Shown: in pieces, positions 1 through 9,534 of the stretch
Layout of the letters: every line of letters begins with the position of its first letter
How positions within the stretch are numbered: the stretch's first letter is position 1
Assembly (NCBI GenBank): GCA_040877415.1
Contig: JBBDNV010000133.1
Coordinates: 1-64,000 of the forward strand
Source: JBBDNV01 sp040877415
GTDB lineage: Bacteria; Planctomycetota; Planctomycetia; Pirellulales; PALSA-1355
Length of the DNA stretch: 64,000 nucleotides
Direction: 5' to 3'
Notes under the pieces: generated by a model
What the model saw: only the letters and a program-made list of their open reading frames with translations
What the model was told of the DNA's origin: nothing
Databases searched by the model: none
Translations under genes and position numbers: made by a program

Positions 1-130
1 TGACGGAAATTGACTTCTAGTAAGGGCATTCGGCATCGAAGCTGAACAGCCACTCGATTCCTACGGATCACTGGCTGCGCGCACGGAGAATCCGCGCTCG
101 CCGTGGGAGTGATCTCAATTCAGGTGCAAC
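1..130. other. Leader region upstream of rho
   Basis: No open frame crosses the left edge on the plus strand: all three frames meet a stop within the first 45 bases. I see no clear Shine-Dalgarno or complete promoter. A TTGACT at 10-15 has no matching -10 element. It is presumably the rho 5' leader. Confidence 0.4.
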
Positions 131-1429
131 ATGGGTAAGCGAAAAAAAGGTCGGACACGAGGACGTGGCGGCATAGGTCCTATGGGCGGCGGCGGTCTGC
201 ACAACGGCCGCCAGCGCGGGCGTGGCGGCGGACGCCGCTTCAAGGATCCTTCTTCCGACCGGATGCCGTATCCCGACAGCGATCCGGGCATCGACAACGG
301 CGAACCCGGGATCGTCGAGCCGGGAATGGGCGTGCTGGAGCTGCACCCCAACGGCTATGGATTCCTGCGCAACCCGAAGACCAACTACCTCCGCGAGCGC
401 AGCGACCCGTTCGTGCCCGGCACGATGATCGACAAATTCGGCCTCCGCGAAGGGTTGATGATCAACGGCATGGTGCAGCAGGCCCGCAAACAGCAGGGCC
501 CGCGCCTCAAAGAGATCCTCGACGTCGACGGCATGAAGCCCGAGGACTACGTCAACGTCAAAAGCTTCGACCAGTTGACGGCGATCAACCCGGAAAGCTG
601 GCTGCGGCTGGAAACGGGTCCCGAGCCGATCACCACGCGCGTGATGGACCTGCTCACGCCGCTGGGCAGGGGGCAGCGGGCGCTGATCGTGGCCCCGCCC
701 CGAACCGGCAAGACGTTCCTGTTGCAGCACATCAGCAACGCGATTGCCACCAACTATCCGGAAATCACGCTGATCATGCTACTGGTCGACGAGCGGCCCG
801 AGGAAGTCACCGACATGCGCCGCTGCGTCGTGGGCGACGTGATCGCCAGCAGCCTCGATCGCGACGTCGAAAGCCACGTGCGGCTCTCGCAACTGGTCGT
901 CGAACGCTGCAAGCGCCTGGCCGAAATGGGCAAGGACGTGTTCTTGCTCATGGACTCCATCACGCGCATGGCCCGGGCTTTCAACAAGTGGGTCGGCAAT
1001 ACCGGCCGCACGATGTCGGGCGGCGTCGACATCAAGGCCCTCGACATCCCCAAGAAACTGTTCGCCACGGCGCGCCTCTTCGAGGAAGGGGGTTCGCTGA
1101 CGATCGTCGCCACGGCTCTGATCGACACCGGCAGCCGCATGGACGAGCTGATCTTTCAGGAGTTCAAGGGCACCGGCAACATGGAACTGGTGCTCGACCG
1201 CAAGCTGGCCGACCGCCGCATCTGGCCCTCCATCGACATCACGCAATCGGGCACGCGCCGCGAAGAGAAGCTGCTGGAACCCGAAACGCTGCACGCCGTC
1301 ACCATGCTGCGCCGCACGCTGGCCACCATGCATCACGTCGACGCGATGGAACAGTTGGTCTCCAAGCTGGCCAAGTTCAAGTGCAATCGCGACTTCATCA
1401 AGCTCATCAGCGGTGCCCAGGTCGATTAG
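131..1429 (+). CDS. rho: Transcription termination factor Rho
   Basis: Hexameric RNA-dependent ATPase and helicase that ends transcription. The 432 residues match the usual bacterial length. Residues 1-37 are a basic Gly/Arg-rich tail. A cold-shock-like RNA-binding segment (VLELHPNGYGFLR) lies near 68-80. The Walker A motif APPRTGKT is at 188-195 and Walker B (DVFLLMDS) at about 268-275. The Q-loop (TGRTMSGG) is near 290-297 and the R-loop TGNMELVLDR near 347-356. Walker A reads R-T where E. coli Rho has K-A. The ATG at 131 is the only start giving the full N-terminus, but its ribosome site is weak. The 3' end overlaps the convergent glycosyltransferase by 23 bases. Confidence 0.97.
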   Translation: MGKRKKGRTRGRGGIGPMGGGGLHNGRQRGRGGGRRFKDPSSDRMPYPDSDPGIDNGEPGIVEPGMGVLELHPNGYGFLRNPKTNYLRERSDPFVPGTMIDKFGLREGLMINGMVQQARKQQGPRLKEILDVDGMKPEDYVNVKSFDQLTAINPESWLRLETGPEPITTRVMDLLTPLGRGQRALIVAPPRTGKTFLLQHISNAIATNYPEITLIMLLVDERPEEVTDMRRCVVGDVIASSLDRDVESHVRLSQLVVERCKRLAEMGKDVFLLMDSITRMARAFNKWVGNTGRTMSGGVDIKALDIPKKLFATARLFEEGGSLTIVATALIDTGSRMDELIFQEFKGTGNMELVLDRKLADRRIWPSIDITQSGTRREEKLLEPETLHAVTMLRRTLATMHHVDAMEQLVSKLAKFKCNRDFIKLISGAQVD

Positions 1430-3164
1430 AACCCGGCAGGGCGACCGTTTCCCCGCGGCGCACGCGGCCGATGACGACCGTGCGGCTGTACACCTGGCGA
1501 TGGACCGGATCGCAGTCGATCCGGGCAACCTCGTCCCACTCGAACGGCAACGTGCCGGGCGTTTTTCCCGACAGGCGTCCGTCGCTCGTGCTTCGTGAAA
1601 CCGCGGTATCGTTCGGCCGGCGATCGAAACAGAAATAGGTCACGCCGCGGGGCAGATCGGCCGCCGCAGCGGGCCAGGGAATCTGGCGGATCGGCGCGTC
1701 GAACGCGTAGGCAAACCGGTGATAGACGCGGCCCAGGCTCACCAGTTCACAATCGGCCAGCCGCTGCTTAAGCCGCGCGATGGCGGGATCCAAATCGTTC
1801 GCCGCCCGCAGCCGGGCGTTGATCATCGCGCCCGATTGCGCAAGACCCAGGAAGGCCGCCAGGGTCAGGATGCCGAGTTGCGGCCGCGGCCACTCGTCGC
1901 CCAGCGACGCCCACGCGAGCAGCCCCGCGGCAACCAGCACGCCGGGAACCCAAAGCAGCAGAAAGGGACGCGGCTGCGCGGCCTCGGCCAGTCGTCCGCC
2001 GGACGAGAGGCTGGCCACCACAACGGCTGCGCCGCAGCCCAAGACGACGAGGGCCAAGACGCGGAGGAATCGTTGCCAAAAGAGCCGGTCGGCCAGGCTC
2101 GCCCCCCGCGCCGTGCAATGCTCGACCACCAGTCCTGTCAATACGGCCAGGCAGGGATAGAGCGGCATGTAATAGCGGCCCCGCGCTTCGGCGGCCAGCC
2201 ACACGCTGGGGTACGTGACAACAATCGCCACCAGCAGGAATTTCACTTCCGGCCGGGTCGCCAGAATGGACTTGAGCACGCTCGGCTTGACCAGCGCAAT
2301 CAAAAGGGGCGACCAGGGCAACAGGCAGCCAAAGGTTTCGAACGGATAGGTTGCCAGGTGCCTGGCGAGCCGGTGGGTCGTGAAACGGTCCTGGGCCAGT
2401 CCGGCGCAAATGTCGTCGACGGCCTGCCAATTCGACGCGGCAAACGGCACCAGCCATGCGCCGACGATCGCCGCCAGCGCCAGCACGCCCAACGCGTGTC
2501 CGCGCGAGACAAGCCAACGCCAATCGCGCTTGAGCATCAGGTAGACGACGCACGCGCCGACAAAGTAGACCGGCGCCTGCGGCCCTTTCACCAGCGCGCC
2601 GAGCGCCGCCAGCGAATAGCCCCAACACCACGTGGCGGCGCGCGACCGGCCCGACCGATAACCCCCATGCCAGACCAACAGCGCGCCGCCGGTAAAGAGC
2701 GTAAAAAGAGCCTCGGATTCGCCGAGCCGGCCAAGCTGCAGCACCTGGCCGAAGGTGGCATACATGGCGGCGGCGGCAAAGCTCCCCAAGCGCGACATCC
2801 AGCTTCGGGCATACGCGTAGATCACGAGCACCAGCGCGAGCGTGGCCAACGCGCTGGGCAGCCGGATGGCGACCAGATCGACGTGGCCCCGCAGCGCGCC
2901 GACCAGCGCGATGGCCCAACTGCCCAAGGGCGGCCGCTCGGGAAAGATGGCCCCTTGTTGGCGCGGCACAATCCAATCGCCGCTGGCGATCATTTCGCGC
3001 GCGGCGCTGGCCCACCGCGATTCTTCGCCGCACACCGGCACCGTGGCGAGTCGCGTGAAATAAACCGCCGCCACCAGCACCACCAGCGCCGCCACTTCCC
3101 ATTCGCGCCACCACGAGCCGGCGTCCGGCGCGAGGGGCACGACGAGTGGGTCCTTGTCATCCAT
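1407..3164 (-). CDS. ArnT/PMT-like membrane glycosyltransferase (GT39/GT83 type)
   Basis: Predicted integral-membrane transferase that uses a polyprenyl-phosphate sugar donor, probably on lipid or protein in the cell envelope. The 585 residues hold roughly eleven hydrophobic segments. The first periplasmic loop carries the family signature: acidic pair GEE near residue 46, AREM, SGDWIVP and then ERPPLGSW. This loop holds the catalytic acidic residue in ArnT and PMT enzymes. The usual DE is EE here. The C-terminus is a soluble domain. It reads ATG at 3164 on the minus strand and converges on rho with overlapping 3' ends. The substrate cannot be deduced from the sequence. Confidence 0.8.
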   Translation of the reverse strand: MDDKDPLVVPLAPDAGSWWREWEVAALVVLVAAVYFTRLATVPVCGEESRWASAAREMIASGDWIVPRQQGAIFPERPPLGSWAIALVGALRGHVDLVAIRLPSALATLALVLVIYAYARSWMSRLGSFAAAAMYATFGQVLQLGRLGESEALFTLFTGGALLVWHGGYRSGRSRAATWCWGYSLAALGALVKGPQAPVYFVGACVVYLMLKRDWRWLVSRGHALGVLALAAIVGAWLVPFAASNWQAVDDICAGLAQDRFTTHRLARHLATYPFETFGCLLPWSPLLIALVKPSVLKSILATRPEVKFLLVAIVVTYPSVWLAAEARGRYYMPLYPCLAVLTGLVVEHCTARGASLADRLFWQRFLRVLALVVLGCGAAVVVASLSSGGRLAEAAQPRPFLLLWVPGVLVAAGLLAWASLGDEWPRPQLGILTLAAFLGLAQSGAMINARLRAANDLDPAIARLKQRLADCELVSLGRVYHRFAYAFDAPIRQIPWPAAAADLPRGVTYFCFDRRPNDTAVSRSTSDGRLSGKTPGTLPFEWDEVARIDCDPVHRQVYSRTVVIGRVRRGETVALPGSNRPGHR

Positions 3165-3274
3165 GATTGACTATTTCGCGCGCAAGGGAAGGAGGCGAAG
3201 CGTCCCAAAAATCAGCCCGTTTGGCAAGATCGATTGGCGGCCGCGAACCGGCGCGTCGGCCGCTGGCGTCGAAC

Positions 3275-3303
3275 TAGGCAGTATCGCCCGAGTGGGCTAG
3301 AAT
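3275..3303 (+). promoter_or_regulatory. Candidate sigma70-like promoter for tRNA-Ser
   Basis: TAGGCA (3275-3280), a 17-base spacer and TAGAAT (3298-3303) match the housekeeping consensus at 4/6 and 5/6. Transcription would start about 40 bases before the tRNA. It was found by eye only. Confidence 0.45.
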
Positions 3304-3349
3304 TTTGCAAATGCTCGTGCGTGCGCCGTCTCGAGCGCGCGGCATTCCC

Positions 3350-3431
3350 GGAGGGTAAGCGAATGGCTAGCGGCCACACTGGAAATGTGGTGCCGGGAAA
3401 CCGGTTGCGGGTTCGAGTCCCGTGCCCTCCG
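3350..3431 (+). tRNA. trnS: tRNA-Ser (anticodon GGA)
   Basis: The cloverleaf was folded by hand. Acceptor 5' strand GGAGGGT (3350-3356) pairs with GCCCTCC (3424-3430), with discriminator G at 3431. The anticodon stem CCACA/TGTGG flanks loop CTGGAAA, giving anticodon GGA at 3381-3383, which reads UCC and UCU. A long variable arm (CCGG/CCGG stem) is typical of class II serine tRNAs. The T arm GCGGG-TTCGAGT-CCCGT is intact. The 3' CCA is not encoded, so it must be added after transcription. Confidence 0.95.
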
Positions 3432-4031
3432 CTGTGACGGCCCGCCCCAATTGGCCAGATAGCTCGGTGAGCCAAACGCGCGTGTTGATTTGATAGAGGG
3501 TCGGGTGCATTCGCGTGCCCGTGACTCGTTGGCGCCGCCGTTTGATGAGCTCCGCCACGCAAATCGTAGTATGCCGGCGAATGGTTGCCAAACCGGCCGA
3601 CCGAAACGGCAAGGGTTGGACGCAAAAACTCGCGAACTCGCGCGGCCGGCGAAGGGGTCAGACGGGATGCATCAGACGGGTTGTATCTTGACCCAGCCCG
3701 GCGTGGCGACTAGCGTTGACGTTGCGTGGACCTGTTTTTTCCCGCCTTTTGGCCCACGCATTTTCAGGCCTAGTCACCCCCCGGCGGGCAGTGCCGAAGA
3801 CGTGCGTTGGCCGCGCGCAAGTTATTGCCCGGCTTGAGCGCGGCATCAGGTGACGCGGACACCCGGTCTCCGATGCGTCTGGAGGCGACAAAGCCCGGCA
3901 CGGCGCGACGCTTGCCTACAATACCCCCTGGGTGAACGTGTCCGGCCAATGACGTCTCTGGAATGGCGAACAGTTCATCGCAGGTCCACCGCTTAACGCA
4001 GGTCCTCTGAGCGTCCAAAAGAACCCGGCTT
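3432..4031. other. 600-base intergenic region after tRNA-Ser
   Basis: It contains short open frames on both strands but none with a convincing ribosome site or protein-like composition. I recognise no RNA gene or repeat. It presumably includes the tRNA terminator and the promoter of the efflux operon, but I cannot place either. Confidence 0.4.
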
Positions 4032-5447
4032 ATGAAGCAAGACCCAACGGCCCCCTCGCCGCGTCGCGAGCGACGATCGCGTCGGGGCGGATCACTTGTG
4101 GGAGAAATGCTGCGGATTGGCGCGCCGCTTGGCGTTCTGCTTTTGGGCGTGGCGGCGTTTCTGGTGCTGCGCAGCGCGAAGGAATCACCGGTCCGAGCCC
4201 CCGAGCGGGTCGATGCGCCGCTGGTCGAGACAATCGTGGTGGCGCCGCATAACGGGGGCCTGAATTTTTCGATCGACGGCGTGGTCGTGCCGTTTCGCGA
4301 GATCGACCTGTCGGCCGAAGTTTCCGGCCGAATCGCCATGCGCGCCGACATCTGCCGCGCCGGCAATTACGTCACGCGCGGCACGCCGCTGATCGAGATC
4401 GACGACCGCGACTATAAGCTCGAAGTCGATCGGCTGGAACGCGAATTGGCGCAGGCCGCCGTCGCCGTGAAAGAACTCGACGTCGAGATCTCCAACACGC
4501 AATCGCTGGCCAAGCTGGCCAAGGAACAACTGACCCTGCAGCGCAGGGAGCTGGAGCGGCAGCAGACTCTGGCGGGCAAACGCGTGGTCACCGATTCGGA
4601 TCTTGACAAGGCCAAGCGCGAGGAACTGGCCGCCGTCAATTCGCTGTTGACGCTCGACAACCAGTCGCTGCTTTTTCAAACGCGGCGCAACCGACTGGAA
4701 CTCGCGCGCGATCTCTGCCAGTCGCAATTCGAAAAGGCGAAGCTCGACCTCAGCCGCACCAAGGTCGCGGCCCCGATCGACGGCGTGATCATCCGCGAGA
4801 TGGTCGAGGCCGACTCCTACGTGCAGAAAGGCACGTCGCTTGTAAAACTCGAGGACACGTCGGCCGTCGAGGTCAAGTGCAATCTGCGGATGGAGGATTT
4901 GTACTGGCTCTGGTCTCAGTCGGCTTCCGACGCCGGCGAGCCGGCCCGCAGCCCGACGCGCGATTACCAGATTCCGCGGGCTCCTGTCACGGTCAGCTAC
5001 GAGCTGGCCGGACGGCACTATATCTGGGAGGGGGTTCTGTCGCGGTTCGACGGGATCGGCGTCGACGAGCGAACTCGTACCGTGCCGTGCCGGGTGCTGG
5101 TGGCCAATCCGCGCGAGGTGCGCGTGGACGGCACCGCCGAATTGGGCGGCGGTCCGGTGGGCCCGCCGGCGCTGGTTCGCGGCATGTACGTGACGGTCAG
5201 CGTGCATGCGCAGCCGCGGATGACGCTGTTGGCGATTCCCCAGCGGGCGGTCCAGCCCGGTAACATGGTGTGGCAGGTGATCGACGGCCGGCTGTCGATC
5301 CGGCGCATTCGCGTGGCCGACGCCGAGCAGGACAGGGTGCTGGTCTATGCGGACGCGTCGGGCCTGAAACCGGGAATGAAGCTCGTCAGTTCACCGCTGT
5401 CGGCGGTCGTGGATGGTATGGCCATCCGGGAGCGCGCGAAACCATGA
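4032..5447 (+). CDS. RND efflux periplasmic adaptor (HlyD/AcrA family)
   Basis: Membrane-fusion protein linking an inner-membrane RND pump to an outer-membrane channel. Of 471 residues, the first 25 are basic and 26-47 form one membrane anchor. A biotinyl-lipoyl half-motif follows near 80-103 (LSAEVSGRI). Residues about 131-245 form a long charged coiled-coil hairpin. The second lipoyl half is near 235-275 (APIDGVI). Beta-barrel and membrane-proximal domains follow. The stop TGA overlaps the pump ATG (ATGA), so the two are translationally coupled. No TolC-like gene is in the cluster. Confidence 0.9.
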   Translation: MKQDPTAPSPRRERRSRRGGSLVGEMLRIGAPLGVLLLGVAAFLVLRSAKESPVRAPERVDAPLVETIVVAPHNGGLNFSIDGVVVPFREIDLSAEVSGRIAMRADICRAGNYVTRGTPLIEIDDRDYKLEVDRLERELAQAAVAVKELDVEISNTQSLAKLAKEQLTLQRRELERQQTLAGKRVVTDSDLDKAKREELAAVNSLLTLDNQSLLFQTRRNRLELARDLCQSQFEKAKLDLSRTKVAAPIDGVIIREMVEADSYVQKGTSLVKLEDTSAVEVKCNLRMEDLYWLWSQSASDAGEPARSPTRDYQIPRAPVTVSYELAGRHYIWEGVLSRFDGIGVDERTRTVPCRVLVANPREVRVDGTAELGGGPVGPPALVRGMYVTVSVHAQPRMTLLAIPQRAVQPGNMVWQVIDGRLSIRRIRVADAEQDRVLVYADASGLKPGMKLVSSPLSAVVDGMAIRERAKP

Positions 5448-8400
5448 AAGCGCTGATTCAGTGGGCTGTCCGCAACCCACCGGCCATCAATTCGCTGGTG
5501 ATCGCCGCGATGGTCGTCGGCGCATTTAGTCTCTGGAACATGCGCCGCGAGGTGTTCCCGGAGTTCGACCTGGAAATCATCCTCATCAGCGTGCCTTATC
5601 CCGGCGCGAGCCCCGACGAAGTCGAGGAGGGCATCTGCCAGAAGATCGAAGAGGCGGTCCGCCCGATCGAGGGAATCAAGTATCAGACGTCGGTCGCCCA
5701 GGAGGGCGCGGGGCACGTCGTGCTGGAATTGGAAGCCAACGTCAAGGACGTGCAGAGAATTCTCAACGAGGTGCGCTCCGAGGTGGACCGCATTCCCAGC
5801 TTCCCCGAGTTGGCCGAAGAGCGGCAAGTCAAGCAAATCACGATGCGCGAGCCGGTAATCAAGGTCGGCATCGTTGGTCCTGCAAGCGATGACCCCCAAG
5901 CGGACCTGCGGCTGCGCGACATCGCCGAGCAGGTCCGCGACGACCTGTTGCAGCAGCCGGCCGTTTCGCAAGCCAACATCGTCGGCGCGCGGAATTACCA
6001 GATCGACATCGAAATTCCCGAAGATACGCTGCGCAAGTACGCTCTGTCGCTCAAGCAGGTGGCCGACATCATCCGCCGCGAGAACGTGGAGATTCCCGGC
6101 GGCACCATGCGCACCGAAAGCCAGGAAGTGCTGTTGCGCGGCAAGAACAAGCGCCTGGTCGGGGAGGAGATCCTCGACATCCCGCTGGTCACCGCGCCGG
6201 GCGGCGTGGTCCTGACCGTGGGCGATCTGGGCACGGTGCGCGACGAGTTCGACGACACCATCGCCTCGAGCAGCAAGATCAACGGCGAGCCCGGACTGGT
6301 GATCACGGTCGAACGCACCACGACAGAAGACCTGCTGGCCATGGTGGCCGACGTCAAGCGCTACGTGGCCGGCAAGCAGTTGCCACAGGGCTACCGGATG
6401 ATGGTTTGGGGGGATGAGTCGATCGAAGTGGCCGATCGCCTGAACATGCTCGCCACCAACGGCCTGCAAGGGCTGGTGCTGGTGTTCGTGCTGTTGGCCC
6501 TGTTCCTCGAGCTGCGGCTGGCCTTTTGGGTGGCCGTGGGAATTCCCGTGGCCATTCTCGGCACGTGCGCCGTGCTGTATTTCACCGGCCATACGATGAA
6601 CATGCTCACGAGCTTCGCCTTTTTGATGGTGCTGGGCATCCTGGTCGATGACGGAATCGTTGTTGGCGACAACATCTACGTCCATCGCCAGCGCGGCAAG
6701 AGCTACGCGCAGGCGGCGATCGACGGAACGTATGAAGTGCTGCCGAGCGTCACGGCGTCGGTGATCACCACCGTGATTGCCTTCATCCCGCTTTTGTACG
6801 TCGCCGGAGTGATGGGCAAGTTCCTGGCCGTGCTGCCCGTGGCCGTGATCGCGGCCTTGTTGATTTCTCTGTCCGAGGCGACGTTCGCGCTGCCGTCCCA
6901 CTTGTCGCACGCGCCGTCGAGCGAAACGCTCGTTCGGCGGACGCGGCGCTGGAAGCAGGCGATGTCGCCGGCTTTGCAAAATACGCTGGGGAACGCGCTC
7001 GTGGCATGGGCCGTGGCCTGGACCCATTTCATGTATCCCATGCGGCGCTTGGTCGACGGCGTCGGGTGGCTCAATGTCCGGTCGACGTGGCTATTGGATT
7101 TCACGATTCGACGCTTTTATCGCCCCAGCTTGCGCTGGGCGATCGATCATTCGGCCGTAACGCAGTGCCTGGGGGTTTCGCTCTTGTTGGTTTCGCTGGG
7201 ACTCGTGGCGTCCGGCCATCCGCCGTTCAACGTGTTTCCGCAGATCGACAGCAAGCAGATTATCGCGCGCATCACGTATCCCGACGGCACGCCCACCGCC
7301 GTCACCGACGAGGCTACCCAGCGCATCGAAAATGCCATCCTCGAAATCAGCAATCACTACCAGGCTCAGGAAGGAAAGCCGGTCGTGCAGATCGTGCACA
7401 AAAGCGTGGGCCAGCTCACCGCCCCGGGATCGCTGGGACTCGACACGCGGACCAGCGGGAGCCACGTGGGGGGCGTCGACGTGGAGTTGACCGACTCGGG
7501 CGAGCGAAACGTGCGCTCGAGCGAAATCATCGCCCAGTGGCGCAAGCTCTCGGGCGATTTCCCGGGCGCCGAAAGCGTCACCTTCGGCACGCCTGAGTTC
7601 GGTCCCGGGGGCCGCCCGATTGAATTCAAGCTGCTGGCCGATCCCAAGCAAATGGCCAAGCTCGAGGCCGCGGTCGAAGAAACCAAGACGAAGCTGGCCG
7701 ACTATGGCGGCGTGTTCGACGTCGCCGATGATTCGCGCCCGGGAAAATGGGAATTCCAACTGCGCGTCAAGCCGAACGCGATGGCCATGGGCATTCCCCT
7801 GGCGGACCTGGCCGAAACGGTGCGGGGCTCGTATTACGGCGAGGAAGTGATGCGGCTGCAGCGCGGGCGGCACGAGGTCAAGCTGATGGTCCGCTATCCG
7901 CGCGAAGACCGCCGCTCGCTGGCCGATTTCGAGGAGATCCGCGTGCGGACGCTGGGCGGCGCAGAGCGGCCAATCACGGAATTGGCCGACGTCCACGTGG
8001 AGCGCGGCTATTCCGAGATCAACCGCATCGAACAATTGCGCTCGATCACGATCACCGCCGACGTCAACGAAACTACCGGAAACGCTTACAGCATCGTGCA
8101 GGATCTGCGCACAGGGTTCATGCCGGGACTGCTCGAAAAGTATCCCCAGGTGCGGGTGTTGTGGCGGGGGCAGCAGGAGCAGACGACCGAATCGATGGAC
8201 AGCCTGATCGCCGGCCTGTGGATCGCCCTGATTGCCATGTTCGTGCTCTTGACGGTCGAATTCCGCTCCTATCTCCAGCCGCTGATGATCATGGCGATCA
8301 TTCCGTTCGGCATCATCGGGGCGATCTGGGGACATTTCCTGCAAGGCCTGGAAATGACCATGTTCAGCCTGTTTGGCATCGTGGCGCTGACGGGCGTGGT

Positions 8401-8887
8401 GGTTAACGACGCGATCGTGCTCATTGATTTCATCAATCTCCGCGTGCGGGACGGGTTGCCGATCAAAGATGCGCTGATGGACGCCAGCGTGCAGCGGCTG
8501 CGCCCCGTGTTCTTGACCAGCGTGACCACCATCGCCGGACTGGCGCCGATCCTGTTGCAACGGTCGTTCCAGGCGCAGATCGTGATTCCCATGGCCACGA
8601 GCCTGGCCTTCGGCTTGCTGGCATCGACGGCCCTGGTGCTGTACCTGGTCCCGTCGATGTACTATATCTACGCGCTCGCAAGCGGCGTCGGCGCGCGTGC
8701 GCTCGAAGAGGACGCTCACGGCGAACCGACCGGGCCCCTTGAAATCCCCGCCGAGCCGGGGGTCGCCAGTCATTCCTCGGCCGAACCCAGCGCGAATGAT
8801 CCCACCGACGGCAACGGCGACGCCGATTTATCCGGTCCGCATCGGCGCCCCAAGGACGACCGCATCGGCTCGGGCACGAGCGAATAG
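5444..8887 (+). CDS. RND-family efflux pump, inner-membrane transporter
   Basis: Proton-driven trimeric exporter of the AcrB/MdtB class, 1147 residues. The start is set at 5444, where ATG overlaps the adaptor stop by four bases; the frame is open further upstream but that part lies inside the adaptor gene. The N-terminus MKALIQWAVRNPP is typical, with TM1 following. The TM4 proton-relay motif GILVDDGIVVGDN is intact with both Asp. In TM10 the segment VVNDAIVLIDF has Asn where AcrB has its relay Lys. The central loop after TM6 is long. The C-terminal 70 residues are hydrophilic and Pro/Asp-rich. Substrate unknown. Confidence 0.93.
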   Translation: MKALIQWAVRNPPAINSLVIAAMVVGAFSLWNMRREVFPEFDLEIILISVPYPGASPDEVEEGICQKIEEAVRPIEGIKYQTSVAQEGAGHVVLELEANVKDVQRILNEVRSEVDRIPSFPELAEERQVKQITMREPVIKVGIVGPASDDPQADLRLRDIAEQVRDDLLQQPAVSQANIVGARNYQIDIEIPEDTLRKYALSLKQVADIIRRENVEIPGGTMRTESQEVLLRGKNKRLVGEEILDIPLVTAPGGVVLTVGDLGTVRDEFDDTIASSSKINGEPGLVITVERTTTEDLLAMVADVKRYVAGKQLPQGYRMMVWGDESIEVADRLNMLATNGLQGLVLVFVLLALFLELRLAFWVAVGIPVAILGTCAVLYFTGHTMNMLTSFAFLMVLGILVDDGIVVGDNIYVHRQRGKSYAQAAIDGTYEVLPSVTASVITTVIAFIPLLYVAGVMGKFLAVLPVAVIAALLISLSEATFALPSHLSHAPSSETLVRRTRRWKQAMSPALQNTLGNALVAWAVAWTHFMYPMRRLVDGVGWLNVRSTWLLDFTIRRFYRPSLRWAIDHSAVTQCLGVSLLLVSLGLVASGHPPFNVFPQIDSKQIIARITYPDGTPTAVTDEATQRIENAILEISNHYQAQEGKPVVQIVHKSVGQLTAPGSLGLDTRTSGSHVGGVDVELTDSGERNVRSSEIIAQWRKLSGDFPGAESVTFGTPEFGPGGRPIEFKLLADPKQMAKLEAAVEETKTKLADYGGVFDVADDSRPGKWEFQLRVKPNAMAMGIPLADLAETVRGSYYGEEVMRLQRGRHEVKLMVRYPREDRRSLADFEEIRVRTLGGAERPITELADVHVERGYSEINRIEQLRSITITADVNETTGNAYSIVQDLRTGFMPGLLEKYPQVRVLWRGQQEQTTESMDSLIAGLWIALIAMFVLLTVEFRSYLQPLMIMAIIPFGIIGAIWGHFLQGLEMTMFSLFGIVALTGVVVNDAIVLIDFINLRVRDGLPIKDALMDASVQRLRPVFLTSVTTIAGLAPILLQRSFQAQIVIPMATSLAFGLLASTALVLYLVPSMYYIYALASGVGARALEEDAHGEPTGPLEIPAEPGVASHSSAEPSANDPTDGNGDADLSGPHRRPKDDRIGSGTSE

Positions 8888-8908
8888 TGCCCGTCGAAAG
8901 GCCAGGCG

Positions 8909-9523
8909 ATGAGCGAGCACGACGAAAACCTGGCCGGCCGAGTCAAACGGCATGATATCGCGGCGCTGGCCGATTATCTGGTCGAGATACGCAAGCCGCT
9001 GTTGGCGTTTATCGAGCGCCAGTTAGGCGCGGGCTTGCGGCGCAAGATCGAAGTGGACGACATCTTTCAGGAAGTCAGCGTCGAGGCGGTGCGGGCTTTG
9101 AACGACGCGGATTTCGACGAGCGCGAGCCTTTTTCCTGGCTGTGTCAAATCGCCGAGCGGCGGATCGTCGACGCGCATCGCCGCTATTTCGGCGCGGAAA
9201 AGCGAGACGCCCGACGCGAAGTTCCGCTCGGCACTCCCGGCGGCAGCACGCAGCACGCGGCCGTTATCGATCTGTTGGTTGCTTCGATGACCAGCCCGAC
9301 CGCGGCCCTGTCGCGTAAAGGGCACGAGGCCCGCTTGTTCCAGGCTTTGGCCTCGCTGCCCGAGGAGCAGCGCGAAGCTTTGCGGATGCGTTACGTCGAG
9401 GGGCTGGCGTCCAAGGAAATCGCCACTCGGTTGAACAAGTCGGACGGGGCGATACGGGTCATCCTCACGCGATCGCTGGACCGGTTGCAGCGGATTCTAG
9501 GGCCCGACGACGCGCCGCGCTAA
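8909..9523 (+). CDS. ECF-type RNA polymerase sigma factor
   Basis: Alternative sigma factor of 204 residues. Region 2 spans about 28-95 with the core-binding motif DDIFQEV at 50-56 and an RRIVDAHRRYF segment. Region 4 spans about 143-195 with the recognition helix-turn-helix SKEIATRLNKSDGAIRV. There is no adjacent anti-sigma factor. It starts 21 bases after the RND pump stop, so it is probably co-transcribed with the efflux genes. It is followed by the 52-bp tandem hairpin repeat and then a Ser/Thr kinase. ECF factors without a membrane anti-sigma but near kinases are common in planctomycetes; regulation by that kinase is inference. Confidence 0.9.
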   Translation: MSEHDENLAGRVKRHDIAALADYLVEIRKPLLAFIERQLGAGLRRKIEVDDIFQEVSVEAVRALNDADFDEREPFSWLCQIAERRIVDAHRRYFGAEKRDARREVPLGTPGGSTQHAAVIDLLVASMTSPTAALSRKGHEARLFQALASLPEEQREALRMRYVEGLASKEIATRLNKSDGAIRVILTRSLDRLQRILGPDDAPR

Positions 9524-9534
9524 GTTCTTTCATG

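Noticed and set aside
3490..3837. 115-codon frame after tRNA-Ser
   Set aside because: No ribosome site, no domain, and composition like other chance frames in this GC-rich DNA.
5270..5443. Earlier start for the RND pump
   Set aside because: It lies inside the adaptor gene; ATG 5444 gives the conserved pump N-terminus and a four-base coupling overlap.
7091..8773. 560-codon antisense frame in the RND pump gene
   Set aside because: It is the mirror of a GC3-rich gene; His/Asp/Gln-rich text without any domain is typical of such shadows.
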